Shown here: piece by piece, positions 1 through 7,443 of the stretch
How positions within the stretch are numbered: position 1 is the stretch's first letter
Layout: each line of letters opens with the position of its first letter
Assembly (NCBI RefSeq): GCF_007992215.1
Contig: NZ_BJZV01000019.1
Coordinates: 1 to 64,000, forward strand
Direction of reading: 5' to 3'
From: Methylobacterium gnaphalii
GTDB lineage: Bacteria; Pseudomonadota; Alphaproteobacteria; Rhizobiales; Beijerinckiaceae
Length of the DNA: 64,000 bases
Translations under genes and position numbers: made by a program
Notes under the pieces: model-generated
What the model saw: the letters and a program-made list of their open reading frames with translations, nothing else
Database searches by the model: none
What the model was told of the DNA's origin: nothing

Positions 1-327
1 GCCGGCAGCGCAGATCCAACCAACCGACGGCCGCGAGCGCGCCGAGAACCGGTCGTTGCCCGTCGCTTCAGCGAGGTTCACCTGAGACTGCGCCTTGGCG
101 ACTTCCATCGCCGCATTGATCGCTGCCACGTCACGGGCGGCCAACGCTTGTTCAAGTTCGGCTTGTGCAGCCGCTTTCGCTGCCGGGTCCGGCACGAGCC
201 GATCCACCAAGATTTTCGCGGTGTCCGCCACCGACGGGAGAACCGCACCGATCGCTGGCCCGATTCCGCCCGTCAGCGCGCCTCCGAGAATGCTTCCGAT
301 GAAGCCGCCAGCTCCGCTTGCCGTGGA
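1..327 (-). CDS. GTA/phage-type holin (3TM holin family), partial at window edge
   Basis: The minus-strand frame immediately after the endolysin stop reads a glycine-rich start (GFIGSILGGALTGG), a hydrophilic helix rich in Ala/Glu (AAQAELEQALAARD) and then RSRPSVGWICAAG. The RPxxGW segment before a membrane helix is typical of the 'Holin of 3TMs, for gene-transfer release' family, which makes holes in the inner membrane so an endolysin can reach the cell wall. The C-terminal part lies beyond base 1. No ATG, GTG or TTG starts the full-length frame. It follows the endolysin TGA in the same frame, so it would need a rare start (ATT or ATC near 290-300), readthrough, or a GTG that removes about 35 residues. 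It could therefore be a decayed gene. The family call is from recognised motifs only. Confidence 0.6.
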
Positions 328-1227
328 TCAGACCTTCTTGATGGGGAATGCGATGCGCAGGCGTTCGGCCATGCGGGCGAGGAGGCCAGGTTTGGGTTCG
401 GCCGGCGCGACGGGTGTCGGCACCGGAACGGGCTGGATCTTGTCGATGGCAGCGGCAGTGGGGTCTGTCCGCGCGCCGCCGAGCGGAATTGGTTCCGGGA
501 TCGGCAGCTTCGCGGTGCCGATCGGAACGGGATCGCGCGCCGGCAGAGGCGCGGCAGGGATCGGCTGGGCAACCACCTGGTCCGGCGACCATGGCGTGTC
601 GGGGATCGCCTTCCAGTGCGCGAAGCGAGCCGCCAGCTTGTCGTCGTAGGCGTTCTTCGCGTAGCTCGGCCCATTCCAGCCGCGAGCCACGAGCTTCCAT
701 TCGTGAGCCTTCAGGTTGGCCGCCAGCCCCATCGCCTTGATCAGCATCACGGTCGCGGTGAGCTGCGCACCCTCAGAGGCCGCCATGGCCACCACCATGT
801 CCTGCGGACTGGCGAAGCCGCTTTGGGCGTAGTTCTCGCCAAGGATCTGCGTGAGGCCCCACGAGGCCGACAGGCACGCCGCGCGTTCATCGATCGCCAG
901 CGCCTGCGCCAGGCGCGGATAGCTGTCGGTCGGATAGTTGCCGGGCTTCCACTTCTCATAGGCGAGGCCGAGCGACACGGCGCGCGTGCGCTTCTCACCC
1001 GACAGGTTGCGGTAGAAGACGTGCGGCTCGAACAGCTGCTTAGGCCGACGCAACTTGTCGAAGCCCGAGCCGCCTGACTCCACGTCGATGATCGCGTGCA
1101 TCTCGTCTTCGCCGACGCCGACCAAGTGGCCAGCGGCCGGGAGATCCTGGTCTTGCATCTTGATCGCCGCACCGACGAAGCCGGCGGCACGCAGGCGCGC
1201 GAACGCGTCTGCCGGGGCAGTGGCCAT
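328..1227 (-). CDS. Phage endolysin, N-acetylmuramidase domain protein
   Basis: A 299-residue protein matching the phage N-acetylmuramidase family (DUF3380-like), which cleaves the glycan backbone of peptidoglycan during host lysis. Visible hallmarks are an early catalytic-type segment HAIIDVESGGSGF (about residues 44-56), then LFEPHVFYRNL (about 65-75), and later SASWGLTQILGENY (about 120-133), the usual three conserved blocks of the fold. The last 80 residues are proline/alanine-rich and less conserved, ending in a basic tail. There is no signal peptide, so it would depend on the holin encoded just downstream. It belongs to the minus-strand prophage remnant with the small tail genes to its right. 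Confidence 0.85.
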   Translation of the reverse strand: MATAPADAFARLRAAGFVGAAIKMQDQDLPAAGHLVGVGEDEMHAIIDVESGGSGFDKLRRPKQLFEPHVFYRNLSGEKRTRAVSLGLAYEKWKPGNYPTDSYPRLAQALAIDERAACLSASWGLTQILGENYAQSGFASPQDMVVAMAASEGAQLTATVMLIKAMGLAANLKAHEWKLVARGWNGPSYAKNAYDDKLAARFAHWKAIPDTPWSPDQVVAQPIPAAPLPARDPVPIGTAKLPIPEPIPLGGARTDPTAAAIDKIQPVPVPTPVAPAEPKPGLLARMAERLRIAFPIKKV

Positions 1228-1472
1228 TTCAGATCCTCACGATGTCAAAGAGCGCTCGGCCTCACCCGGCCGGCTGAGAGCGCAACGTTTCTGCAATATT
1301 CGCTGCGTAGGCTCGGCCCACCGCTAAGCCTTCGGCTGACTTGGTATGGGCGGCCGCGCGTAAAACCACGCGACCGGCACGCTAAGCCCGCTCTCTGATT
1401 TGACTGTCGGCCTGCGAAAACTAATTACTCCCTTCGCGCCACGAGGCGGCGAATCATCAAGGAGCACGGAAG

Positions 1473-1730
1473 GTGCCTCAAGAGGCTTTGGCGACCGAAC
1501 TCTGCACGGTCATACTTTCGGATATTCTGGCGTCTGGCGCACAAACGCAGGCTGAGGTCCGCGAGGCCGCGCAAGGCAGTCTCTCCACCCTCTTGAATGA
1601 GTTCCACGCCGTCGGGGTGATCCCGGCCCTGGGCGACACCAACCAAATGTCCGTCTTTATCAACGGGCCGAAGCTCTGCATCGAGCTGCCGGTTTCTCTC
1701 TGTGCGCCCCGCACGCGCTGTACCATCTAG
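1473..1730 (+). CDS. Small hypothetical protein in prophage remnant
   Basis: An 85-residue ORF with a GTG start and a good ribosome binding site (AAGGAG at 1459-1464, 8 bases before the start), on the strand opposite to the neighbouring phage genes. The product is mostly helical in appearance (LSDILASGAQTQAEVREAAQ) and I recognise no domain. A reverse-strand ORF covers the same bases (1478-1726), so the coding strand is not certain. The ribosome binding site favours this strand. It lies between the endolysin gene and the tail-accessory genes. Confidence 0.4.
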   Translation: MPQEALATELCTVILSDILASGAQTQAEVREAAQGSLSTLLNEFHAVGVIPALGDTNQMSVFINGPKLCIELPVSLCAPRTRCTI

Positions 1731-1774
1731 CGAAGCTACCCGACCCGCTCCAGGCTCGCCGTCTGCACCGGGAA

Positions 1775-2038
1775 CTAGGTCGTCATCCCAGAGCTGTTCA
1801 CGCCCATCAGCGTCGTGAGCGGTGAGAACTCAGGATCGCAGAGCATCACGGTGCCGACATCGCCCACTATGAACTCAGGCGGGATGCCGGCGCGGTTCGC
1901 GATGCGGACACGGTCGCCATTCTGGAACGGGGCTGCGCCCTGCCGGCGCGCGAACTCGGCGTGGACGTGATCGGCAATCGCCTCGGGCGTGTCGAGCGTG
2001 GTCTCTTCGACCTTGGTCTGTCTGAGCGTGAGCATCAT
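1775..2038 (-). CDS. Small phage-associated protein, unknown function
   Basis: An 87-residue protein starting MMLTLRQTKVEETTLD. I chose this start because its ATG overlaps the TGA of the upstream gene (ATGA at 2035-2038), the usual sign of translational coupling; a longer in-frame start at 2059 would lie inside that gene. The middle part (FQNGDRVRIANRAGIPPEFIVGDVGTV) looks like a small SH3-like or KOW-like beta barrel, judged only from the GDRVRI...GDVGTV pattern. Function unknown; probably a minor prophage protein. Confidence 0.55.
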   Translation of the reverse strand: MMLTLRQTKVEETTLDTPEAIADHVHAEFARRQGAAPFQNGDRVRIANRAGIPPEFIVGDVGTVMLCDPEFSPLTTLMGVNSSGMTT

Positions 2039-2505
2039 GCGGCTCCAGGAAGCGGCCACTGGCCGGAAAGATCACCCTTCGAGACCTGAGCAGCGCGCCA
2101 TAGGCTCTCGTCGACCTCGTCGGCGCTGAAGCCGAACACGTCCTTCAGTTGCAGGAGCTGCGCGCGCAGGACGTTGTTCGCGTATTCCAGCCGTTCCTTG
2201 GCGACCTTGCCGAGCATGGCTTCAGCCGGCGTCGTGGATGCGACGAGCGCGTTCACCTTCGCGGTTACGTCATCGATCCGGCCCCAGAGGGTTAAGGCGA
2301 CGCGCCAGTCCGAGAGCGTGGGGTTATCGAGCACCGTAGCCGGCGCTGCCGCGATCGGAACGTCGAGCGCGCGCAAGGCGTCCCACAAGATCAGCCCATC
2401 GCGCGGTGTGATCTCCAGCGTGGCCGGCCCCTCGATGTGAGCAAGCTCTTCGCCGTCGAGCAGTGTGACAGAGACCTGTCCATCAGGGAGGTAATGAGCG
2501 TCCAT
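2035..2505 (-). CDS. Phage tail-fibre-associated hypothetical protein
   Basis: A 156-residue protein directly downstream of the tail-fibre fragment; the stop of that gene and this start share base 2505, so they are coupled. The N-terminal part (MDAHYLPDGQVSVTLLDGEELAHIEGPA) is a beta-rich segment. The C-terminal half is helical and contains ERLEYANNVLRAQLLQLKDVFG. Genes in this position often encode tail-fibre assembly chaperones, but I see no diagnostic motif, so the role is inferred from position alone. Confidence 0.6.
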   Translation of the reverse strand: MDAHYLPDGQVSVTLLDGEELAHIEGPATLEITPRDGLILWDALRALDVPIAAAPATVLDNPTLSDWRVALTLWGRIDDVTAKVNALVASTTPAEAMLGKVAKERLEYANNVLRAQLLQLKDVFGFSADEVDESLWRAAQVSKGDLSGQWPLPGAA

Positions 2506-2975
2506 CAGGCAACCTCGAACAGAATGCTGGCCGTGATCCGCGCACCGGTCACGATGTTGGCTGTGAAGTCGTTCTTGACGATCGCGAGCGTGCTGGAGCC
2601 GGGCGATGTAGAGGCAACTTGTCCGAAGCCGTTGACTGCCAGTTCTCGACCTAAGCCATAGAATAATCCGGTCGCATTGAACGGCATGTTGACATTTAGG
2701 CCTTGTCTGCTCGCGGTTCCGGCATTGTTGATCGTAATATCAACCGCAAGGTAGCAGAGCTTCGTGTTGATGAGCTGATACTTGGCTGAATTGACCGTGG
2801 CCGATCCGATTGTTCCGCCGGTCGCCGAGGGCGTCGGGCTGTAGGAGGTCATGCCCCCGCTGGAGAGGCCGAGGGCTGCGAAGACTTCCGCAGCGTTGTT
2901 CTTGGTCAGCAGGCTTCGGCCGAAGGCATTCGTGGACAAGGCCGCGATGGCCTCGAGGTTGGTCGCATAATACAT
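2505..2975 (-). pseudogene. Phage tail fibre protein, 3' fragment
   Basis: A 156-residue ORF whose N-terminal region (LEAIAALSTNAFGRSLLTKN, then AAEVFAALGLSS) is the linker repeat that normally precedes the C-terminal domain of much longer alphaproteobacterial phage tail fibres. The remainder is a beta-rich tip domain ending ITASILFEVA. A complete fibre would carry several hundred more residues upstream. Here the frame ends at 2975 and runs into the dCTP-deaminase-like sequence. The apparent ATG (2973-2975) is the reverse complement of the His codon of the deaminase HAE motif, so this start was probably created by the junction. Whether the short product is made is unknown. Confidence 0.7.
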
Positions 2976-3476
2976 GCTGAGATGTCAGCAATTTGTGACG
3001 CAGCAAGGAATGGCTCTTCAATAAAAAACTCCACGCTGTATTGCACTACCTTCCCGTGCCATCTTTGTGCAAAACATATAGTTGCAAGCGGCGTCACAAA
3101 TGTAGTCTATCTGGAGCCCTATCCAAAAAGCTATGCGGAACGTCTACACAGCGACTCAATATCTGTCGACGGGTCTTCGGACCCGAACAAGGTTGAATTT
3201 AAGCCGTTTATTGGCATATCTCCTTTTAGGTATAGAGATCTATTTGAGAAGGGAAAAAGAAAGGACGAAATGGGCGAGGCTCGCAAATGGGTCTCTGAGC
3301 CTAGACGTCCAATGATCGATATAGTGTCGGCCATACACCTAAGTGCCGAAGATAATGTGATCGCTGAATTGGGCCGTCTGATCGTATCAACGACTTCAGA
3401 TCACACTAAGACGGTCGAGGCTGTCTCTGACCCAAAAAGCGATAGCGGGCCCGTTCTAACCGGTACGTCGAGTTAG
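2973..3476 (+). pseudogene. Anti-phage dCTP deaminase-like protein (AvcD-type), 3' fragment
   Basis: Reading from 2973 the frame encodes HAEMSAICDAARNG, then the zinc motif TFPCHLCAKHI (PCxxC), then VVYLEPYPKSYAERLHSDSI and VEFKPFIGISPFRYRDLF. This is the catalytic and C-terminal part of the deoxycytidylate/dCTP deaminases that deplete dCTP during phage infection. The zinc ligand and catalytic glutamate (HAE) and both cysteines are present. The N-terminal P-loop kinase-like half (about 300 residues in complete proteins) is missing, and the first internal ATG (2982) would start after HAE. The sequence is visibly richer in A+T than its neighbours, which suggests transfer. It abuts the truncated tail-fibre gene. 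The family call rests on motif memory, not a search. Confidence 0.72.
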
Positions 3477-3766
3477 TTTTGGCAGGAACTCTTACGCTGC
3501 CAGTAACCCTTCCACTTCCGGGAAACCGGATGCTTGAGCGCCGCTTCCGTCATCATGAGGTACTGGACGCCGTTGCTCTTGCGGCGGTGATCCTATTTTC
3601 CCCGCAGCACGAGCGCTGACTTAGCTACAGGATGGGCGGCTCAGGCGCGATTGCCCTCCGACTCCACGCCAATGCCACGTCTGCGACCACCTGGGATGTA
3701 AAAGAGGGAAACATCACGCGGGGGCGGGGTTCGCCTTAGAGCCCACGTCGGGCTTTGGAGTTCGCC
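3477..3766. other. Intergenic stretch between deaminase fragment and membrane protein gene
   Basis: No intact gene is seen in these 290 bases. On the minus strand a short open stretch (3473-3592) reads NGVQYLMMTEAALKHPVSR and then KWKGYWQRK. It looks protein-like but is only about 39 codons long and begins at a stop codon, so it may be a gene remnant. The right part contains the GGAG ribosome binding site (3757-3760) for the following gene. Confidence 0.4.
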
Positions 3767-4708
3767 ATGGCCGATCTATCCGACACCCATCGAAGCCCGG
3801 TAACACCGGCTGAGGACCTTCGCACGATCGCCCTTCACCATATCTCATGGGGCGCAATTTTAGGTGGCGTGTTCATCGCGCTGATCCTCCAGCTGATCCT
3901 CAGTCTCCTTGGGCTTGGCCTAGGCCTGACCAGCGTCAGCGCCACGGAAGGCGGCAATCCTGCTGCGAGCACGCTCTCGATCAGCGCCGGTGTCTGGTGG
4001 GTGATCTCAGGCATCATCGCGGCCGCAGCAGGCGGCTACACGGCTGGGCGTCTATCCGGAAAACCGGTCGAATCGACCGCCGGTTATCACGGCCTGATCT
4101 CCTGGGCCGTAACCACCTTCGTCGTGATCTACCTGCTGACGTCGTCGCTCGGCGGCTTGGTCGGGGGCGCCTTCAGTACCGTATCGAGTGCGGTGAGCAG
4201 CGTTGCGAGCGGTGCAGGCAGCGTCGCGTCTGGCGCAGGAAGCGCCGCTAAGACAGCAGTTCAGGCAGCCGGCCCGTCGATGCCGAACCTGCCGAACCCA
4301 ATGACTGAAATTGAGAGCAGGGTGCGCGGTGCTTCTGGCGGACAGGACCCGGCAGCCTTGCGCGATCAAGCCGTTACGGCTGTTCGCGATGCATTGTCCG
4401 GCGATCCGGACAAGCAGCAGGCGGCGAAGGATAAGGCAGCCGAGGCGATCGCCAAGGCGCAAGGCATCCCGCAGGACCAAGCCAAGCAACAGGTTCAGCA
4501 GTACCAGGATCAGTACAACAAGGCGGTTGCTGACGCCAAGGAACAGGCAAAACAGACGGCTGAGGCGACGCGTAAGGCGGCTGCCCAGGGCGCCCTTTAC
4601 GCTGCACTAGCCCTCCTCATTGGAGCGGCTGCTTCGTTCTTGGCTGGCCGCGCTGGCGCGGTCAATCCGACGCTGACCGGTGGTGTCACAGCGACGCGGC
4701 GAGTCTGA
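3767..4708 (+). CDS. PhnA-like integral membrane protein with Ala/Gln-rich coiled segment
   Basis: A 313-residue protein. The ATG at 3767 is preferred to an upstream TTG (3755) because GGAG (3757-3760) sits 6 bases before it. Three hydrophobic helices lie in the first 130 residues (GAILGGVFIALILQLILSLL; WWVISGIIAAAAGGYTAGRL; LISWAVTTFVVIYLL), followed by a Ser/Gly/Ala linker, a long charged helical segment rich in Gln, Lys and Ala (about 180-280), and a last hydrophobic helix ending LAGRAGAV. The topology resembles membrane proteins annotated 'PhnA-like' or YrzE/TIGR04086-like in Methylobacterium. Function unknown. The gene ends at a strong terminator shared with the next, convergent gene. 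Confidence 0.7.
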   Translation: MADLSDTHRSPVTPAEDLRTIALHHISWGAILGGVFIALILQLILSLLGLGLGLTSVSATEGGNPAASTLSISAGVWWVISGIIAAAAGGYTAGRLSGKPVESTAGYHGLISWAVTTFVVIYLLTSSLGGLVGGAFSTVSSAVSSVASGAGSVASGAGSAAKTAVQAAGPSMPNLPNPMTEIESRVRGASGGQDPAALRDQAVTAVRDALSGDPDKQQAAKDKAAEAIAKAQGIPQDQAKQQVQQYQDQYNKAVADAKEQAKQTAEATRKAAAQGALYAALALLIGAAASFLAGRAGAVNPTLTGGVTATRRV

Positions 4709-4734
4709 GCGATCCGTCGGCACGTTACTTCCGT

Positions 4735-4763
4735 GGAAAGGCGCCAGGATCCGGCGCCTTTCC
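4735..4763. terminator. Bidirectional terminator hairpin
   Basis: A perfect 11-bp stem (GGAAAGGCGCC at 4735-4745 pairing with GGCGCCTTTCC at 4753-4763) with a 7-base loop lies between the convergent stops at 4708 and 4778. Short T/A runs flank the stem on each strand, so it can serve both genes. Confidence 0.75.
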
Positions 4764-4777
4764 CTTGCTAGCGAGGC

Positions 4778-5278
4778 TTACGCGCCCGTCGCACCCTCGA
4801 CGTTGATCTTCTCGGCGATCTTCGACAACAGCGCGTCAGCCTTTTTCTCCTCCTGCAGAGTTTGGTCGAGCAGCTTGGCTGCATCGGTGTAGCCGAGCTG
4901 AGTTGCCCACGTTTTGAGGGTGCCATAGCGCGAGATCTCGTAGTGCTCGACGGCCTGGGCGCAGGCGGCCAGCACCGCATCTGCTGCCGGCGTCTCACCG
5001 AAATCCTCGAGATCCTCTTCCATTTCAGAGGTGATGCCCTGCATAGCCTCGCAGGTCTTCGCCCGCGCTGACTTGCCGATCAGTTCGAAGACCTGCTGCA
5101 GCCGCTCGACCTGCACCGCACTCTCCTCGCCATGTGTGACGAAGGCCTGACGCAGTTCCTCGTGCTCGGCTGCCTTCGCCGACTTCTTAAGGGCTTTCAC
5201 CGACTGCTTCTCGGCCCAATAGACGTCCTTCAGGGTCTCATAAAAGGCGTCACTCAGGGTTTTCTGCTTGGCGGCCAT
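4778..5278 (-). CDS. DUF892 ferritin-like protein (YciE/YciF family)
   Basis: A 166-residue protein starting MAAKQKTLSDAFYETLKDVYWAEKQ. An in-frame upstream start at 5341 is rejected because AAGGA lies just before the ATG at 5278. The sequence is four helices with the spaced acidic and histidine residues of the DUF892/YciE ferritin-like family: YWAEKQ in helix 1, HGEES about residue 50, EHYEISRYGTL about 110, and LDQTLQEEKKAD about 140. Such di-iron-type proteins are usually induced by stress. The function is inferred from family; no partner gene is adjacent. Confidence 0.85.
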   Translation of the reverse strand: MAAKQKTLSDAFYETLKDVYWAEKQSVKALKKSAKAAEHEELRQAFVTHGEESAVQVERLQQVFELIGKSARAKTCEAMQGITSEMEEDLEDFGETPAADAVLAACAQAVEHYEISRYGTLKTWATQLGYTDAAKLLDQTLQEEKKADALLSKIAEKINVEGATGA

Positions 5279-5454
5279 ATCGTCAGTCCTTGTGTTCCAT
5301 CGCGGTCGTACTGGATGCGGTTCTGGCCACATCCGCGCCACAAGAACGTATTGGCTCCCGAGTGGCTCCTCGGGTCATCCTCACAATATTTTACTGGCAG
5401 CCGGAACCGGAAATAGGTCGGGTGCTTCTGTGTATATATGACCTGCGAGGCGCC

Positions 5455-5658
5455 ATGCTCCCGAATATTTCTCACGAAGATCTAGGATTTCCGTCCGCTC
5501 CAGGAGCTTATAAGTTCAAGGACGCCACAGTGCATGTAGAAAGCAGGCACCTCAAGGCTTGGTCTGAGCAGCCCCAGGCCATCTTTTCGACGATTTTGCT
5601 TACGGCAGTTGGCGAAAAATCTTTGAAGTTTGCTCTTGGAACTCTAGAAATTAAGTGA
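5455..5658 (+). CDS. Small hypothetical protein, low-GC island gene
   Basis: A 67-residue ORF (MLPNISHEDLGFPSAPGAYK...) with GAGG five bases before its ATG. The frame is open upstream to about 5290 but without a good ribosome binding site there. Base composition is clearly more A+T rich than the housekeeping part of the window, like the deaminase fragment, which suits island cargo. No recognised domain. Confidence 0.4.
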   Translation: MLPNISHEDLGFPSAPGAYKFKDATVHVESRHLKAWSEQPQAIFSTILLTAVGEKSLKFALGTLEIK

Positions 5659-5826
5659 ATTCTTTACGAGCAACGATGTATCTTTTGGTATTGGTAGAAC
5701 CCGACTCGGCGCAGAATTTGGATGGTGGCTCTAGCGGCCACCTCCAGCCGTATTTCTCTTCAACCCCCATTAAATCGCAACTTGCGGGCCGGTTTGTAAC
5801 GGCAAATCGTCTCGCCGCTTCGCCTC

Positions 5827-7146
5827 CTACACGGCCGGCAGCTTTTTGAAGGCGATCTTTTCCAGCCATTCACGCTTCTGCGCGAGGCTTGGTCCGACGC
5901 CGTAGCGCGGCCGGTGATACTTGTGACCCATCAACGCCGCAGCGAGCTTGTCGGGCGCCTCCACGGCCGTAAGCCGATCCTCGAAGGTATGGCGAAGCGA
6001 GTAGAGGGTCTGGCCGTCCTCGCGCAGCAGCTTCTTGCTGTCGAGGAACTTGTTGACGAGCGCGGAGAGGCTGTCGGACTTGTGCCGGTACCGCGGGAAC
6101 CCGTCCGGCTGCAGCTTCATCGCCTCCAGCGCCACGCCGACCAGTGGGATGTCGCGCTCCGACTGCTCGGTCTTCATCTTGCGCCCGTTCGGCCGAACCA
6201 TGACGTGCGGAACGGCCGCGTCGAGCTTGATCGTTTCGCGGGTCAGGTTGCAGGCTTCCGACAGCCGCAGGCCGGTCTCCGAGATCAGGTAGAGCACCCG
6301 CCGCGCCTCGTCGTTCAACCCGTCGAGTGCGCCGTCCTTCAGCAGCTCGTCCTGAACGAACTTGGGATCGAAGGCGACGCGCTGGCCGGTGGTGCCGCCC
6401 TCGATCCGCATCTGCGCGAAGATCGGCCCGATCTGCATCTGGTGTGCGTGCTCGACCTTGCGGAGCATCTTGTTGAGGTGGCCGATGTCCTTGTTGGCCG
6501 TCTCGATCTCCATATCCTCGGCGATCACGCGGGCCTGCCACCATCGTTGGAAGTCGAGAGCATCGGCCCGGGTCAACTGGGCGACCGCCTTGTTCCCGAC
6601 GACCTTGATGAAGTTGGCGATCGCGCGCTTTTTCGGGTTGCGCCACTTCCGGAGCTGATCCTCGGACATGGTTCGCAGAGACGCCTTCATCAGCGTCTCG
6701 AACTCGTCGAACAGGCCGGTTAGTTCGAGCGCCGGCGCCGGCACTGTGCCAAGCAGCGCGGCCTCGGCTGGCTTGTCGTCGATCACGTTGCGGGCGGCGA
6801 GCGCCTCGAAGCGCTGGAGGATCTCCTCGATCGGCCGCTGCGAGACCTCGACGGCGCTGATGTACTCGAACCCCAGGCGGCGGGCGTCGCGCCGGACCTT
6901 GTCGTAACGGGCGCGGGCAGCAACGGCATCGCCACGCAGGCCGTCGCGCCAATAGGCTTCGAGCTCAGAGTTGATTCGAGCGGCAGCGCGCGCTGCGCGC
7001 ACCTTCCTCGGATCGTCGATGACGCGGATCTTGGTGGACTGCCGGATGACACCGCGCGGGTCGAACTCGGCGAAGGCGGCCGGCACCCGCCGGGCGTAGT
7101 GCCAGATGCCGGCGCGAGCCGTGAGGTAATCGGCGAGGTCGGACAT
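5827..7146 (-). CDS. int: Tyrosine recombinase/phage-type integrase
   Basis: A 439-residue site-specific recombinase of the phage integrase family. The catalytic domain shows the first arginine in SETGLRLSEACNL (about 290-302), SLRHTFEDRL (about 385-394), LMGHKYHRPRYG (about 407-418) with the GH pair, and the candidate nucleophile Tyr in RPRYG. The first His of the usual HxLRH box is replaced (LYSLRHTF). The N-terminal third is the core/arm-binding region. It lies 113 bp from the 3' end of tRNA-Ser(UGA), with three GTTGGACG repeats in the gap. This is the arrangement of an integrase that inserted its island at the tRNA 3' end, so the island extends left, past base 1. Confidence 0.92.
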   Translation of the reverse strand: MSDLADYLTARAGIWHYARRVPAAFAEFDPRGVIRQSTKIRVIDDPRKVRAARAAARINSELEAYWRDGLRGDAVAARARYDKVRRDARRLGFEYISAVEVSQRPIEEILQRFEALAARNVIDDKPAEAALLGTVPAPALELTGLFDEFETLMKASLRTMSEDQLRKWRNPKKRAIANFIKVVGNKAVAQLTRADALDFQRWWQARVIAEDMEIETANKDIGHLNKMLRKVEHAHQMQIGPIFAQMRIEGGTTGQRVAFDPKFVQDELLKDGALDGLNDEARRVLYLISETGLRLSEACNLTRETIKLDAAVPHVMVRPNGRKMKTEQSERDIPLVGVALEAMKLQPDGFPRYRHKSDSLSALVNKFLDSKKLLREDGQTLYSLRHTFEDRLTAVEAPDKLAAALMGHKYHRPRYGVGPSLAQKREWLEKIAFKKLPAV

Positions 7147-7159
7147 CCAGCAACAGCCT

Positions 7160-7258
7160 GTTGGACGAAACGTTGGACGATTTCATGCCCTATGAGGGCA
7201 CGATCGGCCAACTACGACCTTCAACCTACTGTGTTTGCTTGCAAATTTGAGTTGGACG
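7160..7258. repeat. Three GTTGGACG repeats between int and tRNA-Ser
   Basis: GTTGGACG occurs at 7160-7167, 7172-7179 and 7251-7258, the first two spaced by 12 bases. Their position between the recombinase start and the tRNA 3' end is where integrase arm-type or core sites would lie. Binding is inferred, not shown. Confidence 0.4.
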
Positions 7259-7259
7259 T

Positions 7260-7349
7260 TGGCGGAAGGGGTGGGATTCGAACCCACGGTGGAGTTGCCC
7301 CCACGGCGGTTTTCAAGACCGCTGCCTTAAACCACTCGGCCACCCTTCC
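7260..7349 (-). tRNA. serT: tRNA-Ser (UGA anticodon)
   Basis: Read on the minus strand, the sequence folds as a class II tRNA. The 7-bp acceptor GGAAGGG (7349-7343) pairs with CCCTTCC, the anticodon stem GCGGT/ACCGC encloses the loop CTTGAAA (anticodon TGA), a long variable arm follows (GTGGGGGCAACTCCAC), then the T-arm GTGGG-TTCGAAT-CCCAC, discriminator G and an encoded CCA (7262-7260). The length is 90 nt including CCA. It is the likely insertion site of the island to its left. Confidence 0.96.
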
Positions 7350-7443
7350 GATCCGGACGACACCGGAGCCGCGATCGAGCCCCGCAGCCGGGGGCTTGTA
7401 GCGGACAACCGCGCCGCTCGGAAACCAAAACCGCGAGAAATTC

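Noticed and set aside
5651..5869. Small minus-strand ORF past the integrase stop
   Set aside because: Overlaps the integrase end in another frame; the last 39 codons look plausible but there is no ribosome binding site.
7260..7350. Possible small plus-strand gene across the tRNA-Ser locus
   Set aside because: The short ORF 7099-7401 simply reads through the antisense of the tRNA.
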